Program-made: the position numbers and the translations under genes
The notes under the pieces: model-generated
Databases searched by the model: none
What the model was told of the DNA's origin: nothing
The model's input: only the letters and a program-made list of their open reading frames with translations
Shown: in pieces, positions 14,501 through 16,401 of the stretch
How the letters are laid out: each line of letters opens with the position of its first letter
Position numbering within the stretch: position 1 is the stretch's first letter
Assembly: GCA_021815935.1 (NCBI GenBank)
Contig: JAKAZH010000016.1
Span: 1-16,401 of the forward strand
DNA: 16,401 nucleotides
DNA from: Actinomycetes bacterium
GTDB lineage: Bacteria; Actinomycetota; Acidimicrobiia; Acidimicrobiales; Palsa-688
Direction: 5' to 3'

Positions 14501-15315
14501 AACGGGTCCGATCCGCCTAGACGGCCCAACCGGTCGCTAGGGCCCGGCCTGTCGACCTGATCCGGGCCTCGCACCTGCGACGCGACGCTGGTGTCGCCGG
14601 GGGTAACCCCCTCCCCTCCAGCTTTCGAGTGCGTAACGTCCTCCAGCCAGCGTGGAGCGTTAGCGGCCGCCCACTGTCTGCTAACCAGGCCGGAGCGCAT
14701 CGAAGCCAGCGCGTCGGGGTGTCTGAGGGCCATACCTATGTGACCGACGGCTATTACCACGATCGCCGCGGCCAGCCAGTCGTGGACGAAGGTCGCTCCT
14801 GTGCGCCACGACAGAGGCCAAGGCTGGTAGAAGCGCATGATCAGACCGGTCCCGAGCATGACAAGCCCGCCGCCTGCGGTCCAGGCTGCGTTCAGCTTCT
14901 GCCCGGCGTTGAACTTGCCGAGTGCGACGGCATCGCGCCTCGCGAGGCGAACCGGCCGGCTTTGGACCGACGCCCGGAGCCAAGTCCGATCAGCGCCCGT
15001 CCATCGGTTGAAGCGCTTGAGATCGGCCCTGATACCCCGCCCCCACGATCCGCTCAACGCCGCAAGGACAGGTAACGGAAGGGCAATCCCGCAGTAGACA
15101 TGGATCTGCTCCACGAGGTACCTTCGCCCTACGATCGCCCCGACGGGTTGCAGGTAAAGGGCGGCCCCAGTCAGGATCAACACGGCGAACAAGGAAGCTG
15201 TCGTCCAGTGCACAGCCCGCTCCACAGCGTCGAAACGCTCGATCTTCGCCCCGGCGGCGACCTTGGCGGTGGCGCCTCCAAGGGTGGCCTCGGACGACTT
15301 ACGAACCGTAGCCAT
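14485..15315 (-). CDS. Cytochrome b subunit, formate dehydrogenase gamma/b561-like
   Basis: A 276-residue membrane protein with about four hydrophobic helices. Candidate haem-b ligands are H36 (E-R-A-V-H-W), H71 (V-E-Q-I-H-V-Y-C-G), H177 (F-V-H-D-W) and H191 (A-V-G-H-I-G). The stretch G-K-F-N-A-G-Q-K-L-N is typical of formate dehydrogenase gamma subunits. The last 60 residues are a hydrophilic tail rich in G, P, S and D and look cytoplasmic and disordered. The ATG at 15315 overlaps the stop of the molybdenum enzyme by 17 bases, so the two are coupled, and the cytochrome is the likely quinone link for that enzyme. No formate dehydrogenase catalytic subunit is present. Confidence 0.85.
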   Translation of the reverse strand: MATVRKSSEATLGGATAKVAAGAKIERFDAVERAVHWTTASLFAVLILTGAALYLQPVGAIVGRRYLVEQIHVYCGIALPLPVLAALSGSWGRGIRADLKRFNRWTGADRTWLRASVQSRPVRLARRDAVALGKFNAGQKLNAAWTAGGGLVMLGTGLIMRFYQPWPLSWRTGATFVHDWLAAAIVVIAVGHIGMALRHPDALASMRSGLVSRQWAAANAPRWLEDVTHSKAGGEGVTPGDTSVASQVRGPDQVDRPGPSDRLGRLGGSDPFQPTS

Positions 15316-16018
15316 TGCTGTGGCCGATCCAGCCGTCGACGGCGTAGCCGTTGTTCTCCCAGAAACCCGGCTCCACCCGATCCACGACCGATATGCGTGA
15401 CAGCCACTTGATCGACTTGTACCCGTACATGGGGGCTACGTAGAGACGCACCGGGCCACCGTGTTCACGGCTCACCGGACCGCCGAGCATCGAGTAGGCG
15501 ACGATTATGTCGGGTCGGGCAGCTTGGTCAAGGGTAAGGCTCTCGGTGTACAACCCGTCGAAGGACTCGAAGCGTAGGGCCGTCGCGCCCTTGGTCACGC
15601 TTGCCTCGGCGAGCAGGTCCGACAGCTTGACTCCGGTCCAATGGACGTTCGGCACCTGCCAACCGGTGACGCACTGAAACGTTCGTACCATGCTGGTCGG
15701 CGGCAGCGCCTGCAAGTCGGAAATCTGAAGGGTCATCGGCTTGTCGACCATTCCGTCCACAGTGAGGCGGTAGTCGGCGTCAGACTCGGATGGGTACCCC
15801 GACGTGACCGTGTAGATCCGAAAGTAGTCGCCCGGGATAAGCGACCCCAACCCAGTCGGGTCAAGCCGCTGCAAAGGCGCCAGAGCAGTGTCGATCCCAC
15901 CTTGGATTCCCTTGCCGGCGACCACGCCGAGCGCGCCGAGCCCGAGCATGCCTAGCACGACCCGTCGACCGACCGGTGTCCCGCTTTCCGACCCTCCACC
16001 TGCGGCGTCGACTGTCAC
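15299..16018 (-). CDS. Molybdopterin-dependent oxidoreductase, sulfite oxidase fold
   Basis: A 239-residue protein with an N-terminal export signal: G-R18-R19-V-V-L-G followed by a hydrophobic run of about 15 residues, compatible with Tat transport. The sulfite-oxidase-type molybdenum domain shows F-Q-C116-V-T-G-W, with C116 the probable molybdenum ligand, then W-T-G-V-K-L-S-D-L-L and H-G-G-P-V-R-L-Y-V and G-Y-K-S-I-K-W. It is short, with one domain and no dimerisation or haem domain, like YedY/MsrP. Its coupled downstream neighbour is a cytochrome b, so together they may act as a periplasmic reductase or dehydrogenase linked to quinones. The substrate cannot be told. The GTG at 16018 has no clear ribosome site, and a -10-like AATAAT 6 bases upstream suggests a leaderless transcript. 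Confidence 0.88.
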   Translation of the reverse strand: MTVDAAGGGSESGTPVGRRVVLGMLGLGALGVVAGKGIQGGIDTALAPLQRLDPTGLGSLIPGDYFRIYTVTSGYPSESDADYRLTVDGMVDKPMTLQISDLQALPPTSMVRTFQCVTGWQVPNVHWTGVKLSDLLAEASVTKGATALRFESFDGLYTESLTLDQAARPDIIVAYSMLGGPVSREHGGPVRLYVAPMYGYKSIKWLSRISVVDRVEPGFWENNGYAVDGWIGHSNGYGS

Positions 16019-16024
16019 CTTGCC

Positions 16025-16030
16025 ATTATT
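16025..16030 (-). promoter_or_regulatory. Possible -10 for a leaderless molybdoenzyme mRNA
   Basis: On the - strand AATAAT is followed by GGCAAG and then the GTG start, so a transcript beginning 7 bases after the hexamer would start on the start codon itself. No -35 match is visible. Confidence 0.35.
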
Positions 16031-16047
16031 TGCAGCTTCACGGCATT

Positions 16048-16073
16048 AAGCGGAGCGCGGAACCGCTTTTTTT
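16048..16073 (+). terminator. Hairpin with T-tract (intrinsic terminator-like), + strand
   Basis: AAGCGG at 16048-16053 pairs with CCGCTT at 16063-16068 around a 9-base loop, and the T-run continues to 16073. Read on the + strand this is a modest intrinsic terminator. On the - strand, where the flanking genes lie, the hairpin follows the mrp stop but is followed only by T-T-A-A-T, so it would be weak there. Confidence 0.45.
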
Positions 16074-16401
16074 CACCGAACTGTCAGTTGAGGGTGAAAG
16101 ACACGGGTGCGGCCTTTACCCGCGATCGCTTTCGCGAGACTTGCGAACGCGCGTGCGGCTTCGGATTCGGTCGCGGTGACAGTAATAGGCGCGCCTGAGT
16201 CACCGCCCTCACGTAGCGCTATGTCCAGCGGGATCTGCCCCAAGAGGGTGACACCGAGCTCTTCTGCAAGTTGGGCACCGCCCCCTTGGCCGAAGATGTA
16301 CTCCGGCTCCCCGCCGGGTGAGCGCCACCAGCTCATGTTCTCGATGACACCCCGCATCGGAAGTTTCAGCTTCCTCGCCATGTAGGCACTTCTCTGCGCG
16401 A
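16073..16401 (-). CDS. mrp: Mrp/ApbC-type iron-sulfur carrier P-loop ATPase, C-terminal part
   Basis: The frame is open to the right edge of the window, so only the last 108 or so codons are seen and the P-loop is outside. The part present has the family block A-Q-R-S-A-Y-M-A and then R-G-V-I-E-N-M-S at about the middle of a Mrp protein. It continues with I-F-G-Q-G-G-G-A-Q-L-A-E, L-L-G-Q-I-P-L-D and R-E-G-G-D-S-G-A-P. Mrp/ApbC proteins carry or help assemble [4Fe-4S] clusters in the cytosol. The usual C-x-x-C pair found in many members would be expected just after the E-N-M-S block but is not present here (M-S-W-W-R-S-P-G). An ATG at 16381 lies inside the conserved block and is not the real start. 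The molybdoenzyme gene starts 54 bases downstream. Confidence 0.88.
   Translation of the reverse strand, partial: AQRSAYMARKLKLPMRGVIENMSWWRSPGGEPEYIFGQGGGAQLAEELGVTLLGQIPLDIALREGGDSGAPITVTATESEAARAFASLAKAIAGKGRTRVFHPQLTVR

Overview
The window (about 16.4 kb, GC-rich, with many GTG and TTG starts) looks like ordinary chromosome from an actinobacterium. The support is a WhiB1-type iron-sulfur regulator, an LprG/P55-type lipoprotein-exporter pair, a PdtaS-type sensor kinase, a Get3/ArsA-like ATPase pair of the Rv3679/Rv3680 type, and the actinobacterial trio SCO1664 family, DUF3090 and MSMEG_4193-type phosphatase. Sequence divergence from mycobacteria suggests a deep branch such as Acidimicrobiia, but that is inference. 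I see no rRNA, tRNA, CRISPR array, insertion sequence, phage gene or origin, and no gene-free stretch above 300 bases; the longest gap is about 100 bases.

Region 1 (1-6045, + strand) is a tight run of six genes: the 3' end of an LppX/LprAFG lipoprotein, a 14-helix-type MFS exporter, a DUF3107 protein, two overlapping ArsA/Get3-like ATPases, and a PdtaS-like histidine kinase. Gaps are 30 bases or less, so they may be one transcript. It joins envelope lipid export, possible membrane-protein or client targeting, and a soluble two-component sensor.

Region 2 (6069-8715, - strand) reads in the order rsbW-like anti-sigma, SigF/SigB-type sigma factor, diacylglycerol-kinase-family lipid kinase, whiB1. 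whiB1 is convergent with pdtaS, which as I recall matches the Rv3218-Rv3219-Rv3220c order of M. tuberculosis. A near-perfect CRP-type operator lies just upstream of whiB1.

Region 3 (8716-10570) is a divergent regulatory gap holding two dyads, followed by etfB and etfA, the electron-transfer flavoprotein that carries electrons from acyl-CoA dehydrogenases.

Region 4 (10595-12527, - strand) is a coupled operon: histidine phosphatase, DUF3090 zinc-ribbon protein, PI3/4-kinase-fold SCO1664 protein. It is widespread in actinobacteria, and I know of no established pathway for it. It diverges from udgB across only 26 bases, with apparently overlapping -10 elements. udgB is followed by a dGTPase-like HD hydrolase.

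Region 5 (14485-16401, - strand) holds the C-terminal part of an Mrp/ApbC iron-sulfur carrier ATPase (cut by the window edge), then a sulfite-oxidase-fold molybdenum enzyme overlapping a formate-dehydrogenase-gamma-like cytochrome b, probably a periplasmic redox pair.

The best candidates for something undescribed are the kinase/zinc-ribbon/phosphatase cassette and the regulatory architecture around whiB1 and rsbW/etfB. I see no clearly new defence or mobile system.
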